From Nitrospira sp. SG-bin2 (GTDB lineage Bacteria; Nitrospirota; Nitrospiria; Nitrospirales; Nitrospiraceae): DNA of 64,000 nucleotides. Location of the stretch: the NCBI GenBank assembly GCA_002083405.1, contig LVWT01000057.1, forward strand, positions 1 through 64,000, in the 5' to 3' direction. Below are positions 9,078 through 16,799 of this stretch, piece after piece. Each line of letters opens with the position of its first letter. The first letter of the stretch is position 1. The translations under genes and the position numbers were made by a program. Under the pieces are notes generated by a model that was not told where the DNA came from, did not search any database, and saw nothing but the letters and a program-made list of their open reading frames with translations.

Positions 9078-9368
9078 CTACTTCGCAGCAGTCGCCTTCC
9101 GCGCGGACTTTTCCGCCTCGAACTGCTTCCAGACGCCGGCCCGGCGAAGCAAGGTTCGCACGGTGACAGAGGGCTGCGCCCCCTGATGCAACCACGTCAG
9201 GACGCGGTCCTGCTTGAGCTCCGGGACACCGGCGGCCTTGAGTGGATCAAAGATCCCCAGAATTTCAAGGAACCGGCCGTCCCGGGCCTTTCTTGAATCG
9301 GCGGCGACCAGCCGATACATCGGTCGTTTGTGTCTACCTGTCCGAGCCAGTCTTAAATGAACAGCCAC
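9078..9368 (-). CDS. rpsP: 30S ribosomal protein S16
   Basis: A 96-residue S16 protein with the conserved N-terminus AVHLRLARTGRHKRPMYRLV and a short Lys/Ala-rich C-terminal tail. An AAGGAGGAC ribosome site precedes the start. It heads the rpsP-rimM-trmD-rplS cluster and follows ffh by about 100 bp. Confidence 0.96.
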   Translation of the reverse strand: MAVHLRLARTGRHKRPMYRLVAADSRKARDGRFLEILGIFDPLKAAGVPELKQDRVLTWLHQGAQPSVTVRTLLRRAGVWKQFEAEKSARKATAAK

Positions 9369-9471
9369 ACTGTCCTCCTTCTGAACGATACGTTCAAGTT
9401 TAGGTTACGGCTGAGTCCAAGAAGAAAGCCGATTGCGATCTCGACCTCAGCCTTGACCTTTGCCTACGTCA

Positions 9472-10818
9472 TTACATCGAGCGCATGAGCTGGGCGAGAT
9501 GCCGCCGCCCTCCTGCGCCGGTCATGGCCTTTGCCAGTTTTTTCGCCGAGAGAAACTGCTTGATCAGCCGATTCACGTCCTGGACCGTAACGCCGCTTCC
9601 ACGTGCGATCCGTTTTTTCCGGCTTCCGTTGATGATGGTATGGTCCCGGCGCTCGCGTATCGTCATCGAATCGATCATCGCCGCCACCCGGCCCATTTCC
9701 CGCTCCGGCTTATCTCCCTCGATCGCGCTCTTGAGCTTCTGCCCGCCCGGAAGCATCCCGAGTATCTGATCCAACGAGCCCAGGCGGCCCATCTGCCCCA
9801 GCTGGGCGCGAAAATCTTCCAGCGTAAAGGTATTGCTCGTCAGCCGCCGCTGCGCGACTTCCGCCTGCTCGCGGGAAATGCTTTCCTGGGCTTTTTCAAT
9901 GAGCGACAGCACGTCGCCCATGCCCAAAATGCGCGACGCCATGCGATCGGGGTGAAACGGCTCGAGCGCATCCAGCTTTTCCCCCACACCGAGAAACTTG
10001 ATCGGCTTGCCGGTGACGGCCCGAATCGACAAGACCGCGCCCCCGCGCGCGTCACCTTCCACCTTCGTCAGAATGATGCCGGTCACGCCGATCTTTTGAT
10101 CGAACTGGCCTGCCATCGTCACCGCATCCTGACCGGTCATCGCATCGGCAACCAGCAAGACCTCTTGAGGAGCCACCGCCGCCTTCACTGCGACAAGCTC
10201 TCCCATCAACTCATCGTCGATATGGAGCCGACCTCCCGTATCCAGCACGACCAGATCGAACCCCTGCTCCCGTCCCTGCTCGACGCCGGCCCGGCAGATA
10301 CGCACGACATCCGATTGAGAAGCCTGGGTCTGATCGGCGCGATACACATCGATCCCAAGATCGCGTCCCAGCGCGCTCAGCTGTTCACCGGCCGCAGGCC
10401 TGCGCGGATCGGCCGCGACCAGGAGTACCCGCTTGCCCTGCTGTTTGAACAGGCGGGCCAGCTTGCCGCAGGTCGTCGTCTTACCGGCCCCTTGCAACCC
10501 GACCATCATCACCACAGTAGGCGGCTGCGAGTTGAGCGCCAGCCCCGAGCGCTCGCGCCCCATCATGTCGCTCAGTTCATCCCATACGATCTTGACGACC
10601 TGATGGCCCGGCGTCAGGCTTTGCAGCACCTCCTGCCCGATGGCCTTTTGGCGGACACGCTCGATGAACTCCTTCACGATCTTGAAGTTGACGTCGGCTT
10701 CGAGCAGGGCAAAGCGCACGTCCTTCAACGCTTCAGTGATATTCTGCTCCGTGAGCACACCCTGCCCGCGAAGTTTCTTCAGAACCTTTTCAAATTTGTC
10801 GCTCAGCGCGTCAAACAT
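9472..10818 (-). CDS. ffh: Signal recognition particle protein Ffh
   Basis: A 448-residue SRP GTPase. N domain about 1-90, G domain about 90-295 with GLQGAGKTTTCGKLA (G1) and TKVEGDARGG (G4 region), M domain about 300-448 with KKRIARGSGVTVQDVNRLI forming the 4.5S RNA-binding helix-loop-helix. The G3 motif reads DTGGR where DTAGR is usual, which is worth noting. It targets nascent membrane proteins to FtsY and the Sec translocon. It is the first gene of the leftward string; a candidate promoter lies about 85 bp upstream. Confidence 0.96.
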   Translation of the reverse strand: MFDALSDKFEKVLKKLRGQGVLTEQNITEALKDVRFALLEADVNFKIVKEFIERVRQKAIGQEVLQSLTPGHQVVKIVWDELSDMMGRERSGLALNSQPPTVVMMVGLQGAGKTTTCGKLARLFKQQGKRVLLVAADPRRPAAGEQLSALGRDLGIDVYRADQTQASQSDVVRICRAGVEQGREQGFDLVVLDTGGRLHIDDELMGELVAVKAAVAPQEVLLVADAMTGQDAVTMAGQFDQKIGVTGIILTKVEGDARGGAVLSIRAVTGKPIKFLGVGEKLDALEPFHPDRMASRILGMGDVLSLIEKAQESISREQAEVAQRRLTSNTFTLEDFRAQLGQMGRLGSLDQILGMLPGGQKLKSAIEGDKPEREMGRVAAMIDSMTIRERRDHTIINGSRKKRIARGSGVTVQDVNRLIKQFLSAKKLAKAMTGAGGRRHLAQLMRSM

Positions 10819-10900
10819 AGGACGATATAGAACGAAGCCATCTTAGCCTTAGCCAGATCTCCGATCGCCTCGAAAAATCTAGAAAAAGAGCATCGGTGAG

Positions 10901-10927
10901 TGTATAGAACCGGGGAATGCAAGTCAA
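10901..10927 (-). promoter_or_regulatory. Candidate sigma70-type promoter for the ffh operon
   Basis: On the minus strand TTGACT (10927-10922) and TATACA (10906-10901) are separated by 15 bp. The boxes are good but the spacing is short, so this is a moderate call. It sits upstream of ffh and back-to-back with a promoter for the rightward DUF4321 gene. Confidence 0.4.
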
Positions 10928-10962
10928 GGCAGTACCGGGGCTGTATCAAGTCGGCAGATTTG

Positions 10963-10991
10963 TTGACTTGCCGGAAACCTTTCGATATGGT
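10963..10991 (+). promoter_or_regulatory. Candidate sigma70-type promoter for the DUF4321 gene
   Basis: TTGACT at 10963-10968 and TATGGT at 10986-10991 have an ideal 17-bp spacing, 59 bp before the start codon of the rightward small membrane protein gene. Confidence 0.5.
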
Positions 10992-11049
10992 GCCTTGACC
11001 GTACCGCTGCCACAATGTCTCGTTTCGCAAATGGAGGATCCGCGCGCCC

Positions 11050-11310
11050 GTGCGAAAGTCACCGTGGGTTCTGTTTGTCTTTATCATTATCGGCGGGCTG
11101 CTTGGCGGAATTCTTGGAGAAATCCTCCACGTCATCGCGCCCCAGGGCACGATTCAAAACATCTTCTCCACGCACTTTATGCCGGGCCTCAGTCCTCCGC
11201 TCACGATCGACTTGGTCTTGATGAAACTCACCTTAGGGTTCAGCCTTAAAGTCAATGTCATCAGTGTGTTGGGTATGTTCGTCGGGGTCTATTTCTACAA
11301 GCACGTGTAG
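11050..11310 (+). CDS. DUF4321 family small membrane protein
   Basis: An 86-residue protein with a GTG start, two hydrophobic segments (residues about 7-28 and 62-82) and a PPLTIDLVLMKLTLGFSLKVN stretch typical of DUF4321. It is probably an inner-membrane protein of unknown function. A GGAGG motif lies about 12 bases upstream. It is convergent with the repeated uvrB end that follows. Confidence 0.8.
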   Translation: MRKSPWVLFVFIIIGGLLGGILGEILHVIAPQGTIQNIFSTHFMPGLSPPLTIDLVLMKLTLGFSLKVNVISVLGMFVGVYFYKHV

Positions 11311-11410
11311 CGGGCTACGACTTCACTTCAAGGTCTTTCAGCTTCAGCGCCCGAATCTGATTACGCAACTCAGCCGCCCGTTCGAAGGCCAATTCCTTGG
11401 CTGCCGCCTT
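11311..11410 (-). pseudogene. Orphan 3' end of a uvrB gene (duplicate UVR motif)
   Basis: Read leftward, 11410-11331 repeats the UVR-motif coding end of uvrB (12388-12309) with 4 mismatches in 80 bp, then runs on to its own stop as KDLEVKS. The intact uvrB downstream instead ends KNLNVPS. It has no start and no coding body, so it is a remnant. It may be the original uvrB terminus displaced when the 11.4-12.3 kb cassette came in. Confidence 0.8.
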
Positions 11411-11412
11411 AT

Positions 11413-11961
11413 TTACGACGGCAACTCAAGGAGAGCACGAACTTCTTGGCCGATTCCCAACTCATCAGCTTGCGCGACCAGACGGTTTTTATCCTCAGTG
11501 CTGGGATTGCGCACTTCCATGACGCTCTTTGCATCCTGCACATCAACAGGTCCGCCCGCATAGAGTTTCATCAGCACGAGCGCTTGCCAATTCACCACCG
11601 GTACTGCACAGCCCAATACCTTCAATGTTTCAATTCCATTAAACACCACATTGATCCACTTCGGCCTGAGCACGATAAGTTGCACAGGCACTCCCTGCCC
11701 TTTGTACTCGATCGTAAGATGAAACACGCCTTGTAAGGGATCATCGGCGTCTCCTGCCTCGTATGTTGCGCTGAGATAAGCGGCAAGCGCGCGAGGCTCA
11801 GATGTTCCCAGCACCACAGCCAGATCAATGTCTTGCGTCGCGCGCGAGACACCCCATGCTGATACGGCAAACCCACCGATCAGCGCATACGCCTGGAGCA
11901 AGCCTTCCTTGCGGGCCTGTTCGAGTCGGGTATTGATCTGACCTAGGATTTCAGAGAACAC
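11413..11961 (-). CDS. Nucleotidyltransferase-fold protein (MNT/AbiEii-like)
   Basis: A 182-residue protein. ALIGGFAVSAWGVSRATQDIDLAV carries the G-G-x10-RxTxDID signature of minimal nucleotidyltransferases, which include the toxins of several toxin-antitoxin and abortive-infection systems; a later VNWQALVLMKLYAGG helix fits this group. It ends 3 bp from the duplicated uvrB end, and the preceding small gene overlaps its start by 19 bp. Its likely role is a defence or addiction component, but the substrate is unknown. Confidence 0.72.
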   Translation of the reverse strand: MFSEILGQINTRLEQARKEGLLQAYALIGGFAVSAWGVSRATQDIDLAVVLGTSEPRALAAYLSATYEAGDADDPLQGVFHLTIEYKGQGVPVQLIVLRPKWINVVFNGIETLKVLGCAVPVVNWQALVLMKLYAGGPVDVQDAKSVMEVRNPSTEDKNRLVAQADELGIGQEVRALLELPS

Positions 11962-12176
11962 GCGCGGCTCAGCTCAAGACAGAAATCAGATAGGTACAAC
12001 GCAACCGTCACACGTTCCTCCGGCGTCATGCGTCTGGCCCGCTCGATTTTCTCGTGCGAACGCCGCTCACTCAGCTTGCTTGGCCGCCGTCGGACGTTCC
12101 GCAAAAGCGCCTGCTGTTGGGAATTCATATAATCAAGTATACACGGGTCCTCCATAGCCTCAAAGGATGAATTCAC
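11943..12176 (-). CDS. Small basic protein, possible antitoxin partner
   Basis: A protein of up to 77 residues that overlaps the nucleotidyltransferase start by 19 bp. The frame opens with GTG at 12176; ATG codons at 12155 and 12128 are alternatives and none has a strong ribosome site. The sequence is Arg-rich (RNVRRRPSKLSERRSHEKIERARRM) followed by a short helix TPEERVTVALYLSDF. The overlap suggests a two-gene module with this gene upstream. I do not recognise the family. Confidence 0.5.
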   Translation of the reverse strand: MNSSFEAMEDPCILDYMNSQQQALLRNVRRRPSKLSERRSHEKIERARRMTPEERVTVALYLSDFCLELSRACSLKS

Positions 12177-12292
12177 AGGATCTGCTTAGAGCAGCCACCG
12201 GTGACACGCTGGTATTGACGCTTGCCCCTTACCGTAGACGCTGCTTTCTGAGCAACGAGTAGCCAACACCGGCGTGTTTTTTTACCGTCCGG

Positions 12293-14293
12293 CTAGGACG
12301 GCACGTTGAGATTTTTCAGCTTCAGCGCCCGAATCTGATTGCGCAGCTCAGCCGCCCGTTCGAAGGCCAATTCCTTGGCTGCCGCCTTCATCTCCGTCTC
12401 TAGCCGTTTGATGAGCTGATCCGTCGCTTCACCCCCTCCATACTGCCCGACTGTTTCAGCCGCCAGATCTAGCTGAACGTAATCCATCTCGGCCACCGCG
12501 TACTCCAATTCCGGAATCCCCTTCTTCACGCCGGTGGGAGTAATCCCGTGGGCCAGATTGTATTCCGCCTGAATCGCTCTACGCCGGTTCGTTTCGTCGA
12601 TCGCCGCTTTCATGGAGGCCGTCACGAAATCCCCGTAAAAAATCACCCGGCCATCGAGATTGCGCGCCGCGCGCCCCGCGGTCTGAATGAGCGAGCGGTA
12701 CGAACGCAGATAGCCTTCCTTGTCCGCGTCGAGAATGGCGACCAGACTGACCTCCGGTAAATCGAGGCCTTCACGCAACAAGTTGATGCCGACCAGCACA
12801 TCAAACACGCCGCGGCGGAGATCCCGCACAATTTCGGCCCGTTCGAGCGTCTTGATGTCGGAATGGAGGTAGCGCACCTTCACGCCGAGATCGTGGTAAT
12901 ACTCCGTCAGGTCTTCAGCCATGCGCTTCGTCAGCGTCGTGACGAGCACGCGGCTTCCCTTGGCCGTTTCAGCCCGCACCTGCCCGAGCAAGTGATCCAC
13001 CTGCCCTTTGGCCGACACCACCTCGATCGGCGGGTCCATCAGGCCGGTTGGCCGGATAATCTGTTCGACAACCTCGCCACCCGCATGCTCCAGTTCGTAC
13101 GAGCCCGGCGTCGCCGACACATAGACCACTTGATTCAGGCACTGCTCGAATTCTGAAAATTTCAGCGGCCGATTATCGACGGCGGACGGCAGTCGAAATC
13201 CATAGTCCACCAGCGTTCGCTTGCGCGAGTAGTCCCCCTCATACATCCCTCCGACTTGCGGAACACTCGCATGCGACTCATCGACGATCAGCAAAAACTC
13301 TTTCGGGAAATAATCCAGCAGCGTCGGCGGCGGTTCACCCGGCGCCCGGCCGCTGAGATGGCGCGAGTAGTTCTCAATGCCGTGGCAGTAGCCCATCGCG
13401 CGGATCATCTCCAGATCGAACTTCGTGCGCTGTTCCAGCCGCTGCGCTTCCACCAGCCGGCCCGTTTTTCGGAGATGGGCCACCCGTTCATCCAGTTCCT
13501 CCTCGATGCCGGTGATCGCCCGTTCATACCGGTCCGGCGCGATCAGGTAGTGGGTGTTGGGATAGATGGCCACCTTGGGCAACTTGCCCAACGACTTCCC
13601 GGTAAGCGGATCGATCTGATGAATGGCATCGACCACGTCGCCGAACAGTTCGATACGCACCGACTTCGCCTCCGACGAGGCCGGGAAAATTTCGATCACA
13701 TCCCCGCGCGCGCGGAACGTGCCGCGATGAAAATCCACGTCGTTGCGCTCGTACTGAATCTCCACGAGTTTCGCCAGAATTTTCTCCCGCCTGACTTCCA
13801 TACCTTCTTCCACATAGACCAGCATGTCATGGTAGACCTCCGGAGACCCCAGCCCGTAGATGCACGACACCGACGACACAATCAGCACGTCGTTGCGCTG
13901 GAGCAGCGAGGTCGTCGCGGAATGCCGCATCTGATCGATGGCATCGTTGATCGACGCGTCTTTGGCGATATACGTGTCGCTCTGGGGAATGTAGGCTTCA
14001 GGCTGATAGTAGTCGTAATAACTCACGAAATATTCAACGGCATTGTGCGGAAAGAATTGCTTGAACTCTTGATAGAGCTGCCCGGCCAGCGTTTTGTTGT
14101 GGACCAGCACCAGCGTCGGCTTTTGAACGCGCTCGACGAGATTGGCCATGGTAAACGTCTTGCCGGACCCGGTCACACCGAGCAGGACCTGGTGTTTCTT
14201 CCCGGACTCCACCCCGGCCGTGAGTTTGGCGATTGCCTCCGGCTGATGACCACAGGGTATGAAGGGCGCTTCAAGCTTAAACGGCGGCATCAC
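12293..14293 (-). CDS. uvrB: Excinuclease ABC subunit B
   Basis: A 666-residue nucleotide-excision repair helicase. Walker A is GVTGSGKTFTMANL, the beta-hairpin region is YYDYYQPEAYIPQSDTYI, helicase motifs such as DESHAS and QTAGRAARN are intact, and the C-terminus holds the UVR coiled-coil motif that binds UvrC. It loads at lesions with UvrA and recruits UvrC. The last 27 or so codons are the segment duplicated at 11.3 kb, so its present C-terminus may have been replaced by the incoming cassette. Confidence 0.96.
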   Translation of the reverse strand: MMPPFKLEAPFIPCGHQPEAIAKLTAGVESGKKHQVLLGVTGSGKTFTMANLVERVQKPTLVLVHNKTLAGQLYQEFKQFFPHNAVEYFVSYYDYYQPEAYIPQSDTYIAKDASINDAIDQMRHSATTSLLQRNDVLIVSSVSCIYGLGSPEVYHDMLVYVEEGMEVRREKILAKLVEIQYERNDVDFHRGTFRARGDVIEIFPASSEAKSVRIELFGDVVDAIHQIDPLTGKSLGKLPKVAIYPNTHYLIAPDRYERAITGIEEELDERVAHLRKTGRLVEAQRLEQRTKFDLEMIRAMGYCHGIENYSRHLSGRAPGEPPPTLLDYFPKEFLLIVDESHASVPQVGGMYEGDYSRKRTLVDYGFRLPSAVDNRPLKFSEFEQCLNQVVYVSATPGSYELEHAGGEVVEQIIRPTGLMDPPIEVVSAKGQVDHLLGQVRAETAKGSRVLVTTLTKRMAEDLTEYYHDLGVKVRYLHSDIKTLERAEIVRDLRRGVFDVLVGINLLREGLDLPEVSLVAILDADKEGYLRSYRSLIQTAGRAARNLDGRVIFYGDFVTASMKAAIDETNRRRAIQAEYNLAHGITPTGVKKGIPELEYAVAEMDYVQLDLAAETVGQYGGGEATDQLIKRLETEMKAAAKELAFERAAELRNQIRALKLKNLNVPS
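12309..12388. repeat. Direct repeat copy B (within uvrB 3' end)
   Basis: This 80-bp segment inside the coding end of uvrB matches copy A at 11331-11410 in direct orientation with 4 mismatches. The two copies bracket the small nucleotidyltransferase cassette, a period of 978 bp. Confidence 0.9.
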
Positions 14294-14547
14294 AATCTCC
14301 GGCGATCATCTTACCAAATGCTCAATCGCGCTTCTCGTGAAGCGTATCGCGTCCTTCAACCAGGCTCAGGACGGTGAGCCAGTCGAACCGTATCTCGCAA
14401 ACAAAGATACACGATCTAGAGACACGCGGCTTCCGTCTTGCGCTTGACGCTTCACGAGATACGAGTGGCGAAGACCTGATATCTGATCGACCCTGACGGA
14501 AGAGGCGTCTAAACGCATGCGGTGAAACGCTCCACGACAAAAGAAAA
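14294..14547. repeat. Intergenic mosaic repeats upstream of uvrB
   Basis: The region contains copies of modules seen elsewhere in the window: CTCGTGAAGCGTATCGCG near 14335, a GGCTCAGGACGGTGAGCC hairpin near 14361, and CTTCACGAGATACGAG near 14451. It has no gene, and the uvrB promoter must lie here. Confidence 0.6.
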
Positions 14548-14574
14548 GGGGCTGCCGGAACTTCCGGCAGCCCC
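14548..14574 (-). terminator. Intrinsic terminator of the RRM gene
   Basis: A perfect 13-bp inverted repeat (GGGGCTGCCGGAA with its complement, one base between) lies 25 bp beyond the RRM gene stop. On the minus strand it is followed by TTTTCTTTT. Confidence 0.85.
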
Positions 14575-14598
14575 TTTATCGAACCAAGCGCGCTCGGA

Positions 14599-14904
14599 TT
14601 AGTGCCGACCGCCGCCGCCAAACCCTCCACGCCCTCCACCCCCGCCGGAGCGGGGCTCCTGGGGACGCGCTTCATTGACGGTCAACGTCCGCCCGCCGAG
14701 TTCCGTTCCGTTCAGAGCGGTAATCGCGGCCTGGGCTTCAGCATCAGACGACATTTCCACAAATCCAAATCCACGGGACTGCCCGGTGAACTTGTCCGTA
14801 ATGATCCGCGCCGAGGCAACCGCCCCATGCGCGGCAAACAGATCGCTCAGTTGTTGCTCCGTGGTTGAATATGGCAATCCACCGACATAAATCTTCGCTC
14901 CCAT
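14599..14904 (-). CDS. RRM-type RNA-binding protein with Gly-rich tail
   Basis: A 101-residue protein with one RRM: RNP2 is KIYVGGLPY (residues 3-11) and RNP1 is RGFGFVEM (about 43-50). The tail (about 83-101) is an Arg/Gly repeat. It belongs to the small cold-inducible bacterial RRM group, thought to act on mRNA structure. ATG 14904 is preceded by AAGGAGG, so the upstream open frame is not used. The long upstream region could be a regulated 5' leader. Confidence 0.92.
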   Translation of the reverse strand: MGAKIYVGGLPYSTTEQQLSDLFAAHGAVASARIITDKFTGQSRGFGFVEMSSDAEAQAAITALNGTELGGRTLTVNEARPQEPRSGGGGGRGGFGGGGRH

Positions 14905-15263
14905 TACGCTCCTCCTTGTGCAAATGCAGAATGGTGTTGTCCTGGACGCGAGAAAGAAACGAGGAAGGAATGGGCCGAAGATGTGATCAACACAGCGGCG
15001 TTTCGCACTGGCTTCCGATCGGATTCCCGGGCCGGACCAAAACAACATCCGTTCAGGCCTTGTCACTCTCATGCTAGTTTGCCAGGCCTTTCGCAATCAA
15101 GCGGGCCCATGCTACCCCAGGAAAAAGAACAAATGCAAGCCATCGCCCGAGTTATTCGTCACGTTCGCGTACAATCGCCGATGTTCGGCTCCGCGAGACG
15201 GGCGAGAGTGGCGGAAACCGGCTTTGCGCGTCACGCGAGTCTCGCGCTTGTCTCGCGTACCTG
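14905..15263. other. Intergenic region upstream of the RRM gene
   Basis: These 359 bp have no convincing gene. The part nearest the RRM gene is probably its 5' leader and promoter; small RRM genes are often cold-regulated through such leaders. The part near 15190-15260 is rich in CGCGAGAC/GTCTCGCG-like repeats. Confidence 0.5.
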
Positions 15264-16085
15264 TTAATAGGCCGGCGGAGATGAAAGGGGCCGGTGGGAA
15301 AAGAGAGGAACGGCATGGAAGGTATCGAATAACAAGGCAGATTTCCCGCGGGCCATCAATCCGACTTGCCCCAGTCCGAGCGCTTGATCTTCAACGGACA
15401 GGACGAGCACCCCATCCACGAAGGTCTCGATGAAGTCCTTGCTGATAATCGTATTCCGTTGCACTCGAATCGAATGCCACTCGGTCTGTTTGAGCATGAC
15501 GGGACTGTGAGCGAGGACGACCTCTCTCCCGCCGACTACACGGATCACACGCGCCGTAGCACCGGCCAGATCGACCACCGCCGCATAATAGTTGGAGGCG
15601 TCTTGCGCGCCCAACACAACACCGCCGATCCCGGAGGCTCCTGCCTGTATCCGGAAACTCACCGCCAAATCCGGGTACTCGTACTTGAACCCGGTGGCTA
15701 AGAGCAGCTGGTCGCATGGCTCCGCCTCACAGAGCGATGACACCGCCACAATCTGAGAAGGCGACGGCGCATCCGCATAGGTCTGCACGGTCCATTCGGC
15801 AGGCCGCCCCTCACCCGAGGCCAGCGCCGTAAAGCCGGCCGGCGCCTTCTGCAGTTGATCCTGATCGAAGGTCCACTTCTGAAAGAGTCCTCCCGTCGCC
15901 TGCCGTTTCAAATTCACTTCTTTTTCTTCCCGGGACTCGCGCGGAACGGCCAACGCCCCGGTGGCGATTGCCATCACCCCGCAGCCAGCCAGGAACAGAC
16001 AGCATAGACTCAGTCGAATGCTGTAGGGGGTAAGGCGTGAGGCGTCAGGGGTGATAGACAATGACGAAGGCATCTGACAACTCAC
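15264..16085 (-). CDS. Exported LamG/DUF1080-like beta-sandwich protein
   Basis: An exported protein of at most 273 residues. A hydrophobic stretch ending LFLAGC looks like a lipobox, followed by ATGALA as another possible cleavage site. The mature part resembles concanavalin-like family-of-unknown-function domains (WHSIRVQRN, FVDGVLVLSVED, GLGQVGLMARGKSALLFDTF), as in DUF1080/3-keto-disaccharide hydrolase relatives, without catalytic residues I can point to. The first 15 or so codons overlap an intergenic repeat module (CGTGAGGCGTCAGGGG), so the real start may be internal. Confidence 0.65.
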   Translation of the reverse strand: MSCQMPSSLSITPDASRLTPYSIRLSLCCLFLAGCGVMAIATGALAVPRESREEKEVNLKRQATGGLFQKWTFDQDQLQKAPAGFTALASGEGRPAEWTVQTYADAPSPSQIVAVSSLCEAEPCDQLLLATGFKYEYPDLAVSFRIQAGASGIGGVVLGAQDASNYYAAVVDLAGATARVIRVVGGREVVLAHSPVMLKQTEWHSIRVQRNTIISKDFIETFVDGVLVLSVEDQALGLGQVGLMARGKSALLFDTFHAVPLFSHRPLSSPPAY

Positions 16086-16182
16086 AACTAAAACTCAACG
16101 CTCACGACTGCATGCACATCAGCCATACGCCATCGGCGCTTTCGGCCGAACGGCGATTCACGAGCGGCGAAGAATCTTACTG

Positions 16183-16437
16183 CTATTTCGGCGCCCCTGG
16201 TTTCTTCATTTGAAGGATATCCTGCTGCAACCGGTCTCGCTCAGCGAGCAGTGTCCGTCGCCGCCGCCACCGATTCCAGGTCCACCATCGCAGTTTCTCG
16301 CGAAACGTCACAAGAGGGGCCGGAGCACTGCCGCCGGGAGCCTGCTGAAAGGAGTAGCCCACGTGGCTGTCACGTTCCGCAAAAAATTTCTTATAGAGAT
16401 GATCGTACAGCCCGTTTCCTGATCCGCCTGCTGCCAC
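16183..16437 (-). CDS. Small hypothetical protein
   Basis: An 84-residue protein starting with GTG behind AAGGAGAACCA. The centre is aromatic and basic (REKLRWWTWNRWRRRR), followed by a short coiled region (LLAERDRLQQDILQMKK). I do not recognise a family. It lies between two repeat-rich spacers. Confidence 0.5.
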   Translation of the reverse strand: MAAGGSGNGLYDHLYKKFFAERDSHVGYSFQQAPGGSAPAPLVTFREKLRWWTWNRWRRRRTLLAERDRLQQDILQMKKPGAPK

Positions 16438-16799
16438 TGGTTCTCCTTACTTAACAGGATGCTGAAAAAGTCCGCCAGCTGTGTTCTCGCATCGCTCAGA
16501 GGCTCAACGTAATGAGCCGAGCGGGGGCAAGGAACCTATCCGCTCGCATATGATCGAAGCGAGCGGGTCAAGCAAAGCTCGGTATGTACCTCCTCGCCCC
16601 TTCGCTCGCTGCGGCCTTGCTGAACGGCCTTTTTGAGCATCCTGTGAGGATTGCCAGACACGAGCCTCCCGAACATGCGCACTCTGCATCCGCAAGAGTG
16701 CGCATAGTACCGTGTCCCGCTGAGATGGTGCAATGGGTTGCGAAGCCTATGCTATAGTCTCACGGGCAGTTCGTCCTTCCTCGGAGCTTGCATGGACAC
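16438..16799. other. Spacer upstream of the M28 peptidase gene
   Basis: Apart from the 192-bp inverted-repeat element, this spacer holds about 150 bp with no gene. CTATAGT near 16752 could be a -10 box for the peptidase gene, but no well-placed -35 was found. Confidence 0.4.
16454..16645. repeat. 192-bp terminal-inverted-repeat element
   Basis: The ends ACAGGATGCTGAAAAAG and CTTTTTGAGCATCCTGT are inverted repeats with one mismatch over 17 bp, and the inner arms also pair partly (GAGGCTCAACG, GCGAGCG/CGCTCGC). It has no coding capacity. It looks like a MITE or large REP-like hairpin and occupies most of the spacer before the M28 peptidase gene. Confidence 0.75.

Noticed and set aside
9460..10830. 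Rightward 456-residue open frame opposite ffh
   Set aside because: Long but fully antisense to an unmistakable Ffh; His/Arg/Leu-rich composition is typical of a shadow frame.
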